Assembly: GCF_030936135.1 (NCBI RefSeq)
Contig: NC_082598.1
Span: forward strand, 9,552,687-9,616,686
Origin: Gavia stellata
Lineage: Eukaryota > Chordata > Aves > Gaviiformes > Gaviidae
Length of the DNA stretch: 64,000 nt
Direction: 5' to 3'
Below, in pieces: positions 61,060 to 64,000 of this stretch (the stretch's first letter is position 1; each line of letters begins with the position of its first letter). Position numbers and translations under genes: made by a program. The notes beneath the pieces are model-generated. The model did no database searches and had not been told where the DNA came from. It was given only the letters and a program-made list of their open reading frames with translations.

Positions 61060-64000
61060 GCCACACTGCAAGGAAAACAATTTTTATCCAAACAGGTACA
61101 GCTCAGTTAGATAATTTCTGCTTTGATGTGTTTTATCATTACTGTATGCGGTATTGCGTCTGCTGAAATGTCAACAGAAGAAACAGTGCCAAAGTCTTGC
61201 TCATGGGTTTTATGTAAGGATAGCATCTCGCTTTTCTGGTATTTCAAGCCAAAAATTATCCTTGGACTCTCAGGCCAACCCCTCAGCACATGTGAATTGC
61301 CATAGGTCTGTGAAAGTCAGTGAAGACTCATTCTTTAATATATTTATGGTAGAATGTGTCCCTAACATGAAAAGGAAGCTACTTTGCAATGATGCATATC
61401 TAAACATTTACAAATAAGCAGCCATGGCTTTATATAGAAATTAATAGTTGTTACTGACTGCTTGGCAGTCCAGGGAAGGTATTTGTTCCCAATTGTATCA
61501 ATAGTCCAGTGCACAGCAGACACAGTAATCTGTATCACAATTTTAATTTCTTCAGAGCCACACAGTAGCTGTGATCTTTTTGGAGAGATTTATTAAGTAT
61601 CTAATGTGATCAGTAACATTTGTAATCACATGAATACTGCCTGGCAATTGAACTGATTGCGTCTGCCAAAATCTTCTGGAGAAGTGTCTTTCATTAAGCA
61701 AATCACATACTGGATTGAACCACTCAAACTGGCCTCTACAGAGAGTTTTGGCAGAGAGCCTACAAAATGCCTGCGTGCCCAGGAGTCTCTTGCAAACCGT
61801 ATTTTGAGAAATATTTAAGTTCTACCAAAATGGTCCATAGCTCTTGCATGGACTTTACACTCCATAGCAGTGGGTTACAGTGCTGATGCTATTAATATTC
61901 CTCCTGCAGTCAGTGTGAGACAAGAGAGAACAAAAAAATTTAGGCACTGTAGTAGCAGTAGTAGACAAGATTGTGCCTTGTTACTCTTTGAAAAAGAATA
62001 GCAAATCCTTTGTCATTGTTTTCCTTTTTTCCTTTGTTTTGGGGAGGAGAGCAGAAAATGGCCCCAGTGGAAAGTTCTTGTAGATAATAATAGATTTTTC
62101 ACAGCGCTTAAAATATCATCCCCAAAGTATAATTAATAGAGATTTGTGTATCAGCTAGAGCATCTATGTACAGGCTAGAAACTTTTCTATGAACCAGAGT
62201 ATGGGAGCAGTATCAACAACAGTGGTTTTCAAAGTAATTCTACCAATTCTTATTATTATGTCTGTCTTCCCATAAGCAGCTGATATTTTGCTGTCAGGCT
62301 GCTGAATAAGTTACGATGATAGCTATCTGTATGTTTCCAAACTGCTTCTCTCCCATTTTACCTACCACAATAGGCGCAGGGAAACAGGGAACTGCAACCC
62401 ACTGCCAACTTACTATTTTGTGTGCAGTAATACTCAGTAACACAAAGGAGTGTATTACCATATACTCTGCCAAAGCTGTTTGAAAGGCATGTGGTTCTCA
62501 GGAAGGAAAAGCTTCCTTGCACCTGCATTTCAAGTAGAAAATTTGCTTTGCTCTTTGTAGTATTCTAGAATAACCCTTTATAGGTCATCAGGACCCAGTT
62601 TGTATAAAAGAGAACCAGCATGACACAGCAACACATTGCTTCTAGTAGCACTCCACTCCACTGTAGCACTGGTAACTGACTGATGGGAAGCAACAGAGGT
62701 TGTTATCATAGACCGTACTTTATTTTACAGATAAAATGATAGGTTTAACACAACTCCTTTGCAAAATACCAACCCCAGGTTACTTTACTCCCACTTAGAT
62801 TTGAACCAAAGTAATACAGATTTTGAGGTGGCTTTTTGCAGGAGATGGAGTTCCAGCACTGAACCTGTGAATTTTCCAGCACAGCTCACCTTTTCATGGA
62901 GCAGCATGTCTATGGTTTTGTATTGCTATTGTGCATGTTTATTCTGGTGGTACCTTAAAGAATCTTGCAAAGTCCTGTTAGCAAGCACTGGTTTTTTGGC
63001 TGTGTTTTTATTTAGAAAAATGGTTTCTCAGAGTTGTGTTTTGAAATATGTAGCTTGATAATGATAAAAAGGTGGAATGAATGACAAGTGGATGTTCTCT
63101 GACTCCCAAAGGGATCAGAGTGACACTGCAACTTTACGGTTGTGATGGCAGTGATTATTCTGTATGTACTGCTCTTTGTCTATAATACAATACAATAAAA
63201 AGGCAAGATGCATTATAGTATTTGGTGTGCTTTGTTACTGATTTGAAAAATGATAGTGCTTATCCATTAATAAATATCTGGTCTTTAATTAGGTGGAAAA
63301 TCCACAGGGAAAAAATGCTATTTTGAATACAAAAATAAAGAAATCTTGTATTTGAGCTAAATTTATGAATGAATTCTTATTTGCTGAAGTATAAAATGGA
63401 ACTAACTCTTATTTGAAATTAAAAGTACTGTAATGATTTTTGTGAGCTTTTTTAAGGACCCCATACTCTGTACTTGGTGGTTGCGATAAACCTCCCTATA
63501 ATTGCTATGATGGCATGAAGAAAAAATTGAGCTAGATAGTTTTAATTTATTATTGCTCATGAAGTTAATTTAAATTCAGAACCCCCTTGAGTCTCCACTT
63601 ACTAGAAGAAACTGTATATTTTAGAAAAGGATTTAATTGCAGGAGGCCTTAAAGCAGAAAGTCTGTTTTCCCACAAAATGCTTGCAGCACTGTTTTGCTG
63701 TGGAGCCAAGGCAGTTCTCATGACCTTTTGAAGCCAAGCTGTCTCTTCTTTCCTTTCGGTGCAGTGCTGCTGCAGGTAGCCCTGGGCACATGGCATTTGT
63801 ACACAAGGTGGAGTGCAAGTGGTAGGCTGTAAAGATGCACAGCCAAGTCCTCCCTATAAGAGAAGTGGTATAATCATGTTAGTGTCGTGCTACCTCTGGG
63901 TAGGCAAGGTGATGGATAAATCCTGGTAATGATCTCCACATCTCCAGAGCTTCTCATACCTGAGCTAATGCTTTCTTTGGGTGTAATTCTGTGTGTATTC
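61060..64000. other. Intergenic DNA downstream of gene B
   Basis: AT-rich non-coding sequence. The AATAAA and ATTAAA hexamers here (for example around 63194) have no gene attached that I can see. A 99-codon plus frame (62759-63058) has no recognisable domain. Confidence 0.55.

Noticed and set aside
1-64000. tRNA, rRNA, CRISPR array, operon or bacterial features
   Set aside because: No such structures were seen. The spliced genes, CR1 elements and LTR identify nuclear bird DNA.

Overview
The window is vertebrate, almost certainly avian, nuclear DNA. It is gene-poor, with long AT-rich non-coding stretches, GT-AG introns, and several CR1 LINE 3' ends carrying the bird-type tip (repeats of ATAGAATCAT or ACAGAATCAC followed by GGTTGGAA). 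It also holds one solo LTR of a kind I know from non-galliform birds. The species cannot be named from sequence alone.

The main content is a tandem, same-strand pair of four-exon genes, each encoding a very small secreted protein of the NICOL1 family (NELL2-interacting cell ontogeny regulator 1, formerly C4orf48/Gm1673, a neuropeptide-like protein). Gene A has a 5' exon ending at 26886 and coding exons 28884-29007, 30827-30915 and 35832-35903 (94 aa). Gene B has a 5' exon ending at 49785 and coding exons 49997-50120, 56894-56982 and 60906-60971 (92 aa). Both share exon number, intron phases, a 41-codon signal-peptide exon, a core exon identical at 28 of 29 residues, and a C-terminal exon starting TETLLL and ending in a CDC motif. 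The two promoter/exon 1 regions also align over 191 bp, with an RFX-like X-box in each, so the duplication included regulatory DNA. Introns show no similarity by eye, so the duplication looks old. NICOL1 is a single compact gene in mammals, and an expanded tandem pair is the most notable feature here.

Layout: 1-960 is a CpG island with three YY1-type motifs, probably the promoter of a gene lying mostly off the left edge. 961-26695 is largely unannotated non-coding DNA with an ancient CR1 fragment (about 6195-6995), a younger CR1 tip (20883-21010) and one possible unassigned exon (7589-7764). 26696-35985 is gene A. 35990-49594 is intergenic, with a solo ERV LTR (37678-38224, minus) and ancient CR1 pieces, one carrying a nested younger CR1. 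49595-61050 is gene B. 61060-64000 has nothing I can name.

If the family assignment is right, both genes make small cysteine-containing ligands for the secretory pathway. Gene B keeps the mammal-like C-terminus and a canonical poly(A) signal. Gene A has a changed tail, a dibasic KR site and a weaker poly(A) hexamer, so it looks like the more derived copy.
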